Notes under the pieces: model-generated
The model's input: only the letters and a program-made list of their open reading frames with translations
What the model was told of the DNA's origin: nothing
The model's database searches: none
In this document: in pieces, positions 13,036 to 24,581 of the stretch
Layout of the letters: each line of letters starts with the position of its first letter
How positions within the stretch are numbered: position 1 is the first letter of the stretch
Translations under genes and position numbers: made by a program
Assembly (NCBI GenBank): GCA_028673005.1
Contig: CM054118.1
Location: 56,799,338-56,863,337, forward strand
Direction of reading: 5' to 3'
Origin: Tanypteryx hageni
Lineage: Eukaryota; Arthropoda; Insecta; Odonata; Petaluridae
Length of the DNA: 64,000 bases

Positions 13036-14952
13036 AATCTCTAAATACTGTAATTTACAAGTTAATGAGGAATTCTTTCCACACGAACATTAGGAGATGA
13101 AACATTCACGAAAACCTCAGCCGAAGCTATGACCGAGGATATTAAAATCCGGGGAAGGGTAAATAAACATAGACCTTCGAGAGGCACACATTTAACCGAC
13201 GATCAGGAAAACGAGACGAAAGAACAACAAAATTAGCAGGCTTGAAGAGATGACGCAACACTTTTAAAAAGACGAGTAAACAGGAAAAAAGAACGTTAGG
13301 GTAGATCAGTGACGTCCACAGCGACGTATGGCGTGGCGAAGTTAGCACGCGACCGATCCGTTTACGCCGCGTCATGCACTATTTTCGCCGCCATTAATAC
13401 TGACAAATCCAAACTGGTAATTATGACGATCGGGGCGCGTCTAGTGCTCGGATGATGAACTTAAGTTTCTCCGATGAAATACTCCTCCGTCGCTTTGTCA
13501 ACGATGTTCGTTCCCACCAGTTCCAGCGAAAACAGTTTCTTTCGACGGATTTCGTCGACGACCCAGGTAGGAGAAATCGTCTACAGAGCGGGAGGTACTA
13601 GTTACGCATGCGTCACGCTTCGCGGCGCTGGATAAAGACCCAGAATCAAAGCTCTTGGCAGCTCGAATGCGGGAGCATCCACGCCGCGTAGATAAGAGAG
13701 GAAAATAGCGCACGCCACACCGTTTCATGGCAAAGATAACAGGTTTTTGGCACGCTCCGTGGAAAATAAGGTTCGCCATCTCTGGGATGCAAGTCGCGCG
13801 ACCAAAAGGAGGATGGACTTTGCCGAGGAAGGAAGAAAGATATGGGGAAGTAGATAACCGCAGAAACAATCGAAAGCGTAATGATAGATTTTTCGATTAA
13901 CTGATGGAGATATATTTTTTATCGTTAGTTTTTCCCATTTGATTAAGCGGTCTTATTAATTAAAATTTCCCGTCGCTCGGTTTTTTTCATGTCTGCTCTT
14001 TAGAAAAGGGTTGGACCGACCTTTTACGAGGCATCGTAAATTACTTTAGAGACCGCAAGGAAATCAATTAGTGACAATCGATAATAAATATTTTTAGCAA
14101 CGTATCGTCACCAGAAATGGTTTTCCGACGATAATTTTAAGCGAAAAATATGGCGTTTTTTTCAAGGGGAGATTAAATGTTTGCAGTATGCAAGCACCTT
14201 CTACTAAAAAATTCCATTCCATAAGGTCTCCAACAGAATGCACGACTATATTCGTAACAATAAGGAAACCTACCAAATTTGATTTCGTAGCTACCTAAAA
14301 TTAATTCATAACTACCCAAACGGGGGTGACTGCCCTTTAATAAAGGCTCTGGATGATAGAATGTTATTGGAAATTAACGGTAATAAAACAGAACGAAAGT
14401 TAAATATCTGATCGAGACTGGTTGATTAGGTTAATGTTAGCAGGGTGCAAATCGGTTGGGAGAAAATTGCTAATTAAAAGCAATTTTTTCTCAAGCTGGA
14501 GACCTGAATGCCGAACACTATGACACTGTTTGTTAAAACTTTCTACGACCGCCTTTCGTAGGCGCGCTCCATAAAAAAAGCACATATTAGCACCTGTTTG
14601 CACACCGGTTTTTTCCGTGAGCGAGTATCAGTGTCTTCATCACAGGAGGCATTTTGAAGGAATTAGTGTTTGCAAGATTTAAATTGAAATGTACAAGTTT
14701 AAAGGTGGATAATTTGGGCTTTAACACGCGGTCATAATTAATACTTCACTGAAAACAATAATCGGAATGTGCGACAAAAGAAAATGTAAATTTAACACGA
14801 TCTTCGACACCATTGGGGTTTCAGAGAAAGTAATCGCGAAAGCCTAAAAGCATGATGAAACTCATCAAATTGACGACTTATAAAATAATCAGTGAGACAT
14901 TTTTAAAACGGTGGGTATCCAGAAAACGGAAAAAGGACTAAATAATACACTC
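13036..14952. other. Non-coding; CpG-richer stretch at 13310-13870
   Basis: About 13310-13870 contains many CpG dinucleotides compared with neighbouring DNA. A 123-codon minus-strand open frame (13498-13869) lies in it without recognisable domain or codon pattern. It may be a regulatory segment or an unrecognised exon; the sequence does not decide. The rest of the stretch is AT-rich and featureless. Confidence 0.35.
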
Positions 14953-15177
14953 AAAAAAACTTTCTTCAGTATACACACTTTTATGTGCACTCAAAAGTAG
15001 AAAATAAATTTTTCTGTCCTCAACTTGAAATAAATTTGTCGCGCAGAATAAATGTGAGTGGTAAAAATTGCCACCCATTCGTATTCTGCGCAACAAATTT
15101 AATTCAAGTTGAGGGCAGAAAATTTTATTTTCTACTTTTGAGTGCACATAAAAGTGTATACTGAAAAACATTTTTTA
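14953..15177. mobile_element. Foldback element, ~95-bp arms
   Basis: The left arm (about 14955-15050, containing ttttatgtgcactcaaaagt) is repeated as its reverse complement at about 15075-15175, with a loop of roughly 25 bp. Arm identity is high with a few substitutions. It would fold into a long hairpin. The minus-strand open frame across it is a by-product. It is consistent with a foldback MITE; no family assigned. Confidence 0.75.
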
Positions 15178-18095
15178 AATATATTATTTTCTCCTTTTTA
15201 GTCTTCTAATATTTGAAAGTTGAATTTTTGGATTATGGAAAATTGCAAAGATTACAAATTGAATTTTCAAAGATTATTTCAATATAGGAAAATTCTTAAA
15301 ATATTTGAAGTTCCACTATAATTCATTATGACGGCATTAATTTCCCTTAAAAGCATTAAAACGTCCTTAATTTCCATTAAGAGCATTAAAGGTACTTTTA
15401 AAAACAATAATGTCGTTGCCATGGTTTTTATACATTTCCATTGTTGATTAGAGGAAAGATTCACACTTTTTTCCGATTCGAAGCAGATATTTACGCTAAT
15501 TCGGTACGTATTTGACTTCTGCCTTAAAAAATTAAGAACTCCGTTCTTTCAGTTAAAAACTGTTCTTTTCCCGAATTTGTATCCCAATTTTAAGTAATTT
15601 TAAAAAGTATTTTTAGAAAGCCTTGCACTGAATCCCATGCTTTTCTTAAGGGGTACTGAAATGGAACATTGGGGTCAAAAAGACCCCTTAAATATTAACT
15701 TTTTGGTGATTTTCGATTTTTCTCGTCGGTTCTCATCTGAAATAAGAATATATCGAAATTTCAGCTCTGTAGCATTTATAGGGGCAGAGATATAATGCGA
15801 GAAAGATTCGAAAGAAATCCACACGTACACACAAGTGTATGACGGGCCCCCCTTGTGTGTATATGCGTTTGTTTGTGCGTGCGTGTCCGCGTGTAGATAT
15901 GAGGGTTAAAAAGCAAAAAGTCATTTCTGAAAAAGATTATTATATTTATTGAAAAAATAACCTGTTAATATTAAATAGCCAAAACAATTCAATGAATATA
16001 ACATAAAAATTAAACAAACATAACGAGTAAATACGATATTTAACTTATTAGTACTTATCAATTAAGATATTGTTGCTTAAGTAAATATAACTAAGGATAT
16101 AAATAAATAGCTAGCGATTATTTACCTTTATGGTTAATCCCGATTAAACGTCTTAAAATATAAGTCCATATACTTTATGTTAGTTGCACTAAAATATTGA
16201 ATACATACATAGTATATATTTATACCGTATAAATGACCGTGATAAATGGATGTTAACATCAGGAATACTAGGAAACCACTGAGATATCTATTTCCGGCCA
16301 CTCTAATTTTTGTTAACGTCTTTCACCACACATCCACTTTGTCAACAATACATGTATAACAACATACCGGTATACTCGGCCGGGCCCGGGTACTGTAGAC
16401 CCGCTCCATCCCCCCTCTCGTCGGTCCTGACCATAACCGGTGTACGCCGTACACCATCCAACGTGTCTCGCGTAATTCGTAAAGAGAATTGCGATTCATT
16501 CCGGTATTATCGAAATATAAAGAAAAATGTTTTTTTGTGGAAGGGTGTCTTCCCTCGCCGTTCACCAGTCATGATATCTCGCTTTCCAATTTGTCTAGCG
16601 ACGAATTAGTAGAGTGATAAATTGACGCCCGACGAATTTTTCGTGCGACGAACTGACCGCGACGGGTTGTCATAGAACCGTAGGAAGTACGGTTACGCGT
16701 TTAATCGACGTCTTTTAAACAAATTATACATAAGATAAAATAACTGTATCTACTGAAAATTTTCATTGCAAACTTAGGATCCGGAATTCGATTAATAAAG
16801 TCTTAATTTTAATATAGATTTTTAAAATTCTTTCTTTAAAACAAAAATTATTTATGAAACCATTCCAGTTTAAGAAAAAACAAGCATACTGAATACGTGT
16901 GTTCGAAGTATACACAAATTTTCAGGGTGTAAACATATAATGCAAGCGACAAGAGCACATTTTCCTGCTGTTTCATTTCAAAGAAAAATTACATTCGATT
17001 GCCTAAGGACAGCCGTGCCTCTTCTTGTATAATAAGCTAATTTACAGACAAATGGTTGTGACTATTAAATGTACTTTTTTAACCTGGCTGGTAACGGAAA
17101 TTTCGCACCTAACTCGACAAAAGAAAGAAGCGTCGCTTTCCCAAAAGCCACCGAGGACGATTCGGGCCGCAGAATCCTAAATTGTGCCTTAAAACAGACA
17201 TATTTTCAAATATACTCACGTCTAATTTACGACATATTTTCAATCGGACTTGAGCAGACAAAAATGTTTTTTTAAACCCCTAAGCAAGTTTCGACGTAAT
17301 TTATTCTGAAGGCAAACAGGGTAGAGGAGATTCGACCTCCTGAAAATCGATATAATATTTTCGGGAGGATGGGGATTAGGAAATTATGAGTGGTACAGGC
17401 GGGCACGGGCTGGGATCGTCTCCGTTAGCGACGAGACTAAAAATGGTAAAGTGATACAACGATTTGGTATTTTAACAGCTCCGTAGCTCTTCGGCGTCGA
17501 CGTACGTTCGGATACGTTGGAAACAAAAACTATCAATCAAATTCACCATCAAATAAAATTCGCGCGATATTTTTTCTCGGTAATATTTCGCCTCGGAATG
17601 GAAAATTGTTTTCTACCGCACTCGAAAATTATGACTATAGAAAGAAAAGAACTGGCGAGATTATCTTAAGTATTAAACGATTTGGAATCTTCGAACTGCC
17701 TGTGCCACGCTAACTTTATTTAAAGAGGTTGTATTGATTTTCAGTTAATTTTAACTTATAGTCCACTAGGACGCCATTATTCTGCGGAATTGCTTATTAA
17801 ATAAAACAGAAAAAATAGCAGTAACTTAGCAAATAATTCCACATATAACGCATATATCGGTTTATGTACATAAAAGTTGTTTATAACAATCAATTTTTAT
17901 ATTGTCACTTGTTTTCTGTGCAATTTAATTTTAACTTAATTAATTTTGGAGTCAGCATTTAAACGAATTCATGACAAATTTGTACGTTCAGTTTGATGCA
18001 AGGAGAGATCCACGGGGGGGGGAGTAATGGGGCAATTATCTCCTCCAATATTTCAGAACACCGAAAAATTAAAATAATTTTAGTAAAAAATATAT
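15178..18095. other. Non-coding, AT-rich; degenerate 'cgacgaa' array at 16610-16690
   Basis: No gene recognised. Around 16598-16675 the plus strand repeats gcgacgaa/ccgacgaa four times and ends in ttgtcatagaaccg, probably the end of a decayed repeat. Around 16370-16480 is a short GC-rich patch. Around 15800-15900 is a GT/CA-rich patch. Confidence 0.4.
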
Positions 18096-18099
18096 AGGG

Positions 18100-18400
18100 T
18101 TATCCATGAACATGGATAGAATTAGCGCGTTTTTCTTCTATTATTAAGTTAAAGTAATATATTCTGAATTACATTTCGCTATGAAGATTTTCCCCATTAA
18201 CCTTAGAGACGAACTTAGGAGAATTTGGAATATGACGAATGTTATATGCGTAACTTTGGCTTATCTTATTTTTTTGTAGTTATACCGCCACGTATTCGGT
18301 TAGTAGGACCTCATTTGTAATCGACATCAATGAGAAAATGTATCCTCAAAATGTCAGCTTTTCATCTTTTATATCTTCGGAGATATTTAAAAAATACTTT
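18100..18400 (+). repeat. Dispersed repeat family 2, partial copy
   Basis: Shares ordered blocks with 35350-36000: catggatagaattag, then a segment like ttataccgccacgtattcgg, then a 'catcaatg...aaatgta' block followed by an 'atcttc(gg)agagat' block. Spacing differs between copies, so the copies are old. Non-coding; class unknown. Confidence 0.5.
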
Positions 18401-18713
18401 AATGGCCTCCTATCCGACCCATTATATTTATTAAAACTCAAATGTCAAGGAAAATAAACGGCATCATAGATCACATACACTCTGCAGATTTCGGTTTCAT
18501 ATCGATTACCGTTTATTAGCTACTTTAATTGAATTGATTGCACAGACGGACAGACAGAAAAAGCGAAAACATAAGCTTGTTTATGAAATAAAACGTGCAA
18601 AAAACAACATCGGCGAAATGCTACTTTTTACTGGATTTATTTTGTTGTACAAAATACTATACATTTCCTTTTTACACATTAAAATCTGCTTGCTTTTGAA
18701 GATATTTTCAAAT

Positions 18714-18885
18714 ACAGTCAAACCCCGATTTAGCGCCCCTTCCCTATATAGTGCCACCCCCGCATACCGCCCATGAGTCGTTCCGTCTTATGTTTACATG
18801 GGGCAGGCATATACCTCGATTTAGCGCCACCCCCGCTTTAGCGCGAATGTCAGTGATGGAAAAACGGTGGCGCTAAATTGGGGCC
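18714..18885. mobile_element. Short pogo/Tigger-like MITE remnant
   Basis: Opens with cagtcaaaccccgattta preceded by ta and contains several inverted copies of 'tttagcgccac' (for example tggcgctaaattgggg near 18867). A CAGT start beside TA and short internal inverted repeats are typical of non-autonomous pogo-type elements. The right end is degraded. Confidence 0.5.
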
Positions 18886-19034
18886 TAACCATCTCAAGGC
18901 TGAAGCCTGGATCCACCGTTGGTTGGACACATCGATCGAAATAATAGAGTTCGAGATTCGGGTGCAGCACTTCACAGAAATATGTTATACTAGCGTAAAT
19001 GCCCGTCAAATATGACGGGTATGCGTGGATTAAG

Positions 19035-19260
19035 TATTAAATTTAAGGCACTTCCCATTCTTCCTCCTTTTCTCTCTTCCTCTCTCCCATCCTCCCTCCC
19101 TCCCATTCTCCCTCCCTCTCCCCCTCTCTCCTCTGGAAGAATAGACTTCCTAGTCTCAATCTCGCCCTAATTACCTATCTATCTCTTATCCTCTCCCTAC
19201 TCTCTCCCTTTGTCTCTCCGTTCCTTACTATCTCCCTCTCTCTCCTTCTCTGAAAAAATA
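19035..19260 (+). repeat. CT-rich low-complexity tract
   Basis: Repeated tctctccc and ctccctcc runs on the plus strand, with two copies of a 'gacttcytartctcaatctcgccctaa' block near 19145-19175 and 19260-19290, suggesting a local duplication. Confidence 0.6.
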
Positions 19261-19289
19261 GACTTCTTAATCTCAATCTCGCCCTAATA

Positions 19290-19480
19290 AGGAAAGTTAC
19301 TCTATCGCTGAAGAAGGGCATAGACCCGATAAGCTTGCGTGTTTTTTTGTGTTTTTGTGTTCGTGTGTTCAACGTGTCTCTTCGACGCCCCCAGCAGCCT
19401 GCCATCTTGGTCCCCGACTTGGTAAGTGTCCGCTGGGCTTCCTTCAACACCTTGTTGCCACCCTCATCACTACCTTTTCA
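19290..19480 (+). mobile_element. Penelope-like repeat fragment with decayed hammerhead-like core
   Basis: Contains gctgaagaagggcatagacc followed by cgataagctt at about 19309-19337, then a GTTTTTGTGTT-rich segment, a cgtgtctcttcgac block and cttcaacaccttgttg. The same order is found on the opposite strand at 19741-19961. The core CTGAAGA is kept, but the second box reads GATA and not GAAA. Assignment to Penelope-like retroelements rests on this architecture and is an inference. Confidence 0.45.
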
Positions 19481-19490
19481 TTTCCTTAAG

Positions 19491-19492
<2 letters not shown>

Positions 19493-19538
<46 letters not shown>
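19493..19538. repeat. (AT)n microsatellite 1
   Basis: About 46 bp of uninterrupted AT dinucleotides directly abutting the 5' side of a LINE 3' fragment. Confidence 0.95.
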
Positions 19539-19540
<2 letters not shown>

Positions 19541-19644
19541 AGAGTTATCAAGATATAAAGAGGACAGCGGAAAATAGGAGTATATGGAGAACCAGGTTTA
19601 ACCATGAATAATCGCGGACCTGTCTACGGACAGACTACCTATGA

Positions 19645-19648
<4 letters not shown>
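19539..19648 (+). mobile_element. 3'-terminal fragment of a LINE
   Basis: Nearly the same as the 3' end of the minus-strand LINE at 30039-31598 but on the plus strand: gagagttatcaagatat, then gaccaggtttaaccatgaat-like sequence, then gtctacggacagactacc and an atgatgat tail. About 110 bp remain, covering the last codons and 3' UTR. It sits between two AT microsatellites. Confidence 0.85.

Positions 19649-19707
<59 letters not shown>
19647..19707. repeat. (AT)n microsatellite 2
   Basis: About 60 bp of AT dinucleotides continuing directly from the atgatgat tail of the LINE fragment, as expected if the array expanded from the retroelement tail. Confidence 0.95.
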
Positions 19708-19708
<1 letters not shown>

Positions 19709-19740
19709 CAACTTACGGAAAAGGAAAGGTAAAATGAATA

Positions 19741-19957
19741 TATGGATGTCAACAAGGTGTTGGGATGAGGAAACCCAGTGAGCACTCACCAATCAGACGA
19801 CTTCAGGTTGGCGAGGCCCCGGGGATGTCGAAGCGACACACGTAAAATAACACAAAAACACAGAAACATCACAAACGTAAAGCTTTCGGAACTACTCCTT
19901 CTTCAGCTACAGAGAGAGAACTGAACTGGTTTCCTCATCCCAACACCTTGTTGACAT

Positions 19958-19961
<4 letters not shown>
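19741..19961 (-). mobile_element. Penelope-like terminal repeat fragment with hammerhead-like core
   Basis: Bounded by inverted 32-bp arms: gatgtcaacaaggtgttggg at 19744 and its reverse complement ending at 19959. On the minus strand it carries CTGAAGA, a stem-loop ggagtagttcc and GAAAGC at about 19884-19905. That is the order of the conserved boxes of a hammerhead ribozyme. Penelope-like elements are known to carry such ribozymes in their terminal repeats, often in inverted arrangement. Cleavage activity is not shown here. Confidence 0.5.

Positions 19962-20021
<60 letters not shown>
19960..20021. repeat. (AT)n microsatellite 3
   Basis: About 62 bp of AT dinucleotides immediately following the inverted arm of the Penelope-like fragment, then a short CT-rich run to about 20060. 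Confidence 0.95.
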
Positions 20022-20024
<3 letters not shown>

Positions 20025-20384
20025 CCTCCCTGTCTCTCTCCTTTCTTTCTTCCTCTCTCTCGTACTAAAGCATTCAAAGCATGTATTCCTTACGCATGTA
20101 GTATAAGGATTAAGATGACAATACAAGCTCAAGGTTTAACAATGACACGGTCGGCAAGGCAATGTGTCGCTAAAAAGTTAAAATTTTCAATTAAATATGA
20201 TTTAAACGTAGAACTTGATCAAATTTGTATCGTAGGCAAAATGTGACGATAAGAATAAGAAACATAATTTACTTTTCATTAAAACGGTTCAGGTAGGTTC
20301 GTAGGTCAATTATTTCTAATTTTATTTTGCGAAAGAGTAACAGCCTGTAAGTACAAAAATCGATTTTTACGTGTTATCTTATGG

Positions 20385-20570
20385 GAAATAAAAATGATCT
20401 ACCGGAGTCGAATCCGGGTCTTTTTTGGAATTTTGTTTAGCAAATGGCTTTTATTATAAGAGGCAAACATTCCTACCAAATTTCGATCTTCTACCTACTC
20501 GGAAAGTTTGTTAAAAATAGCATTACAGCCAGTCATAAATGAAGTTGTTGCAGACGGAGTAAGAGAAATA
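20385..20570 (-). mobile_element. Possible SINE-like repeat copy (B-box containing)
   Basis: On the minus strand it reads tttgctaaacaaaattcc, then cccggattcgactccgg, which resembles a polymerase III B box, then tttttatttccca. The same order of segments is seen at 22270-22560 and 44640-44900. It is strongly diverged. Confidence 0.4.
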
Positions 20571-21897
20571 TATATACGAGATATATAGATTTTAAAAAGT
20601 GGGTCAGCGTGCCGGAATTGTAACTCAATCAGGAACGTTATCTATGGACAGTTTTAAAGTGCCTCCCTTATCTTGCATCTGCAAAGGCGTAAAATATGTT
20701 CCATTTCGCTCCCATAAAACAAAAATTTAAAAAAATCGTCCCGATTCATGAAATTGTTCGGTCATTAGACAGTATCGCAAAATGGTGGGAAGATTGATGT
20801 AACCGATTCTCGGATATTGTAGTAATTATCACTACGATAGAATGGACGAATTTCCTGCAGCAGAATAGGGTTACATTTCTTAAAAAGTGTTCCTAAAAAC
20901 AGGAGACGAATAGCAAAGTAAATAAAAATGTACTCATTTGCCTGAGTTTTATAACAAAGATTTCTGATGAAAGACTGGGTAGAAACCAATCTTAACTGCG
21001 ATATTTGATTTCAAATATAAGGAAGACCTACAATTTTAGAAAGCGTTACTTTAAGAACGTTATGGATATCTACAAATTATACGGTGCTAAATTGACAGCT
21101 CATGAAATTCGTGTCTCACGGAACATTTACAGAGTAAATTTATAAGATAAGGAATAGCATGAAAAGTGTCCTATAATCTTAAACCTTTACAGTTCATCTT
21201 GAATCGTAGTTTAACTAAAATAAGAAAATTCGATTATGCCATAGTAAATAATTAAAAAATAAGTAAAGATGAAGACCACGGCGAGCTCCTTTGGCCGGAA
21301 AGCCATGCTAATAAATAAGTAAAGATGGAGACTACTTTTCTTAAATCGCAGAGAAACGTTCTTTTGGATTAGTGCCAACTGAAACTAGAATATCCATCTA
21401 TAATGATATCGAAAAGCTATAGAATTAAAGGTTCAATCGTACATTAGCAAATAAATTTAATCCTCGATTAAAAGTCCCTCGTGTTCACAAATATTTTTTC
21501 TTTAGAAATGATTTTCCACATTTTGCTGCCCTTTGAAAGATTTCCTTAGTAAAAATGAAATGAAATGAAAATCCTAACAAATTGTCGAAGCAAATATTGG
21601 CGACTTTGAAATTTTAATGAAAAACGTTAACAACGACACGAATTTATCTGAAACCCGGCAGATATTTTTAGAATTATCTCCACTTATGACACAAGCCTTA
21701 ATTAGATTCTCTCGGTGTCCTTCACGATATTCACATTCTAAACACTACGTCGATATAAACTCAACATTACCACAGTAAACAATGACTCGCTGTAGATGAG
21801 AAAACAACACTACCGCCAATCAGATTAGACGCAAAAGGCGAACGACAAGGGTCTAAAATCTATCCGTTGAAAATTCCCTACATTTATGTACGAGCTC
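20571..21897. other. Non-coding, AT-rich
   Basis: No gene recognised. A short direct duplication aataagtaaagatg occurs at about 21256 and 21313. Otherwise featureless. Confidence 0.4.
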
Positions 21898-22269
21898 TAG
21901 GGTGGTCCTTATTTTTCGATCATGGAATTATTTTCGGGGTACCCCTCCAGAACAGTTCCAATTAATGAAAAAAAAAGATGCTTGCAAAGTTTTGGCTCGA
22001 TCGGATAACGGGAAAACGTGCCCCTGACCTTTTGTTTTTGTAAATCTCAAGTAGCTCCGTATAAAATTTGTAAATTTTTCAAAAATCTTCTTAAGGTTGA
22101 AATATGATTTTTAATGAAGAAAAAGCACTTTAAAATGAAAAATTCAATATTTTATCCATAAAAGCAGATTTTTTTATGTAGTCTCATCACAATTGTCGAG
22201 ATGAAGTCTCCTTCTTTAGAGTCGGGAAATCGGCGGCGATAATCGTTTACAATTTGCAGAAAAACTGTT

Positions 22270-22560
22270 TTTGTTCTTCGTTTTTAGCCTACTTTCCGGA
22301 ATGGAAAAAGGCTTATAGTTTTGTCGTTGTGTCTGTCTGTCTGTCCGTCCCTTCCTATTAACTTTCGCAGCAATAGACCGATTTTCATGACACTTGGTGG
22401 AAGTCTCCTGCTACTGGATCCGAGCTCCTGAGGATAGTTTTTGTTGCGAAGATTGAAAGTCCTGGGTTCGATTCCAGGAACTATCCTTCCCATTTGATTT
22501 ACGTGGAAAATCTGTAAACAATCGTGCAGGGTAACTTTCTCTTGCACATTAAAATATCTT
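22270..22560 (+). mobile_element. SINE-like repeat with B-box motif
   Basis: Contains a gtctgtctgtctgtccgtcc run, then gaccgattttcatgacactt, then cctgggttcgattccagg, which fits a polymerase III B box (GGTTCGANTCC), then caatcgtgcag. The element at 44640-44900 carries the same blocks in the same order on the minus strand, which establishes the family. A clear A box was not seen, so a tRNA origin is tentative. Confidence 0.6.
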
Positions 22561-23429
22561 AGAATTGTAATATCGGCGCGGGATTTGTACAGTTCTCTGA
22601 GGAAAGGAATGGAGATTATAATTTCTATCGTAAAATTTTGCTTGTCGATCGTATTTCTTCGAATTGTGCGTAAATACTGTCGTTTTTGCAGTTTTTACCA
22701 CTCATTACGAGAGTGTTGCCATAGCAAAGACTATTGTTGTACCCGGATTCGGTAGATTCTATTACATACGCGCATTATTTTTGCCGCACAAATATACGTG
22801 ATCAATTTATTATTCCGTTCGAATGTGTTTGTAATATTTTATAACGTTAAATTATGAAATTTGGTAACACAAAGAGCAACATATCCGCCGTGATTTTAAT
22901 GCTATTAAAGCCAATATAAGTGTTAAGTAAATGATTAAAGGGAAAGTAGGCATCATAAGTTCCATTAGAATCATCTTGTTTGTTATCAATTTGTTATAAT
23001 CTTATATTAATTTTACACCTCTCCCCGCTGTGTCGTTTACAACTTGCAGCCTATTAAAAAATTTTAATCCTTTCTTGAAACAATCGTTTCCAGACCAAGT
23101 CGAAGAAGCTGTTTCAATAAACTGCTCATCTAAGTGGAATCTTTTGAAAAATTCTCTACTTTCGGCAGATACGAAGTATTAGATTCCCTTTTCCAACAAT
23201 TCAGGAATTTAATTTTCTTTTATTTGGACTCGTTTGACATTTTCATTAGATGATCTTACTTCTCGATTTAAAGCTTCAATAATTTTGTTTTTCGATTGAA
23301 ATGACAATTTCGGATCAAAAAATACCAATGCAACGGCCTCAGGACTCAAGTACCATAAATGATTCCGAAATTTGTTCAACGCAACGCGAGATACATCAAG
23401 ATCGAAGGTATTGTATTAAAAAAGTTTCT

Positions 23430-24365
23430 TTAAAATCTGAGGTCCTGATTCGGGGCTTCAGCAGCAGGATGCACACAAAACCAAGCTTCAACGTATGTGC
23501 TGACGAGAAAAATACAAATATCAGAGAACATGCTTTTCTCTTCCGCGGTTAACTGAAATTCATCGCGAAACAAGAACATTTTCAAGCAATAAATAGCTTT
23601 CGCCATCCATCTCGCATGATGAATGGCCCCTGGAATGCGATAAGATATCCCACGAGGCGGGATATCTCCCAAAAATATCGCTGTCAATTCCCGCAATTTC
23701 CTATAATCCCCTCGAGGCTGTTGATTTTGCAAAGTACATCTCACAAACGCGAGGATTTGTTTTGAATCGCGATGAAAATTTTTTCGAACATTCTCGTCTT
23801 CGATTCATGATTTAAAGTTCTTGGTACCAGTCTGAGACCAGGACTGCTGAAATCGTTTAAAAATCTGTACACTGAAACCTGTAGATTCAGCGATTTTCTC
23901 ATCGAAAACGCTTCTAAGAATTAGCTCATAGATATGACGCCTGCACGGTAAATACAAAAGATCCCTTTCTAGAAATTGTTTCAGCAACACGCACGCACCC
24001 TTCAAAAGTCCGGTGTTCGTCGCCGTTGTATCGCAACACAGCATCTTTACCATTTCTGTGAGATCCCAATCAGCATGGGTTTCGTAAACAGCACAAGGCT
24101 GTTTTTTTTCCTGTTCCAGCTTGTAATGCCGGTACTCCGAGGAATTGTCCAATATCTCCGCTCGTAACGATTACGGGAAGTCAACATCGACAACATCTTT
24201 ACCTGTTACAGCTGGAAGCAGTTTCTCAACCCAATGCACGACGACTGCTTGTAATTCGGATGACTCGAATTGCATTTTAAGAATATCTGCCCTTTCTTTA
24301 CATAGATGCTTTCGATCGCGACGAATGGACGACCTGTTTATTATGAAATTTTGCTTTTTCTTCAT
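23430..24365 (-). pseudogene. Transposase-like coding remnant of the 21.9-24.6 kb transposon
   Basis: Three minus-strand frames (24171-24365, 23805-24152, 23430-23744) continue one protein across frameshifts or stops. Visible blocks are CCDTTATNTGLLKGACVLL, LPCRRHIYELILRSVF and ISYRIPGAIHHARWMAKAIY. The Asp in CDTTATNTG followed by a Cys-x-x-His block resembles the RNase-H-type catalytic core and inserted helical region of hAT-like transposases. That placement is an inference. The breaks mean no functional enzyme. Confidence 0.6.
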
Positions 24366-24581
24366 TAAAAATAATTTTTCAACCTTAAGAAATTTCTAAA
24401 ATAATTTCCGAATTTTATGCGAAATTACTTGAAATTTACAAAAACAAAAGGCCAGGAGCGCGCGTTCCCGTTATTCGAATGAGTCCAAACTTTTGAATTA
24501 ATTGGGACCGTTCTGGGGGGTGCCCCGACAAAAAATTTGAAAAAACAAATTTTTCATCAAGATTAAATAAGGACCTCCCTA

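Larger units (their letters stand above)
21900..24579 (-). mobile_element. DNA transposon with ~190-bp terminal inverted repeats
   Basis: The left end gggtggtccttattttt and the right end (reverse complement gggaggtccttattta) begin inverted repeats that can be followed for about 190 bp through ccagaac(a/g)gt, ccaattaat, ataacggga and ccttttgtttttgtaaat. TA stands on both sides (21898-21899 and 24580-24581). The interior encodes a broken minus-strand transposase-like protein (23430-24365). A SINE-like repeat at 22270-22560 appears to sit inside it. The superfamily is not named with confidence. Confidence 0.8.

Noticed and set aside
13498..13869. 123-codon minus-strand frame
   Set aside because: No recognisable domain or splice context; CpG-rich DNA has fewer stop codons by chance.
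19493..20021. Possible CRISPR-like or functional repeat array
   Set aside because: The repeats are simple AT dinucleotides in an animal genome, with no unique spacers of constant length.
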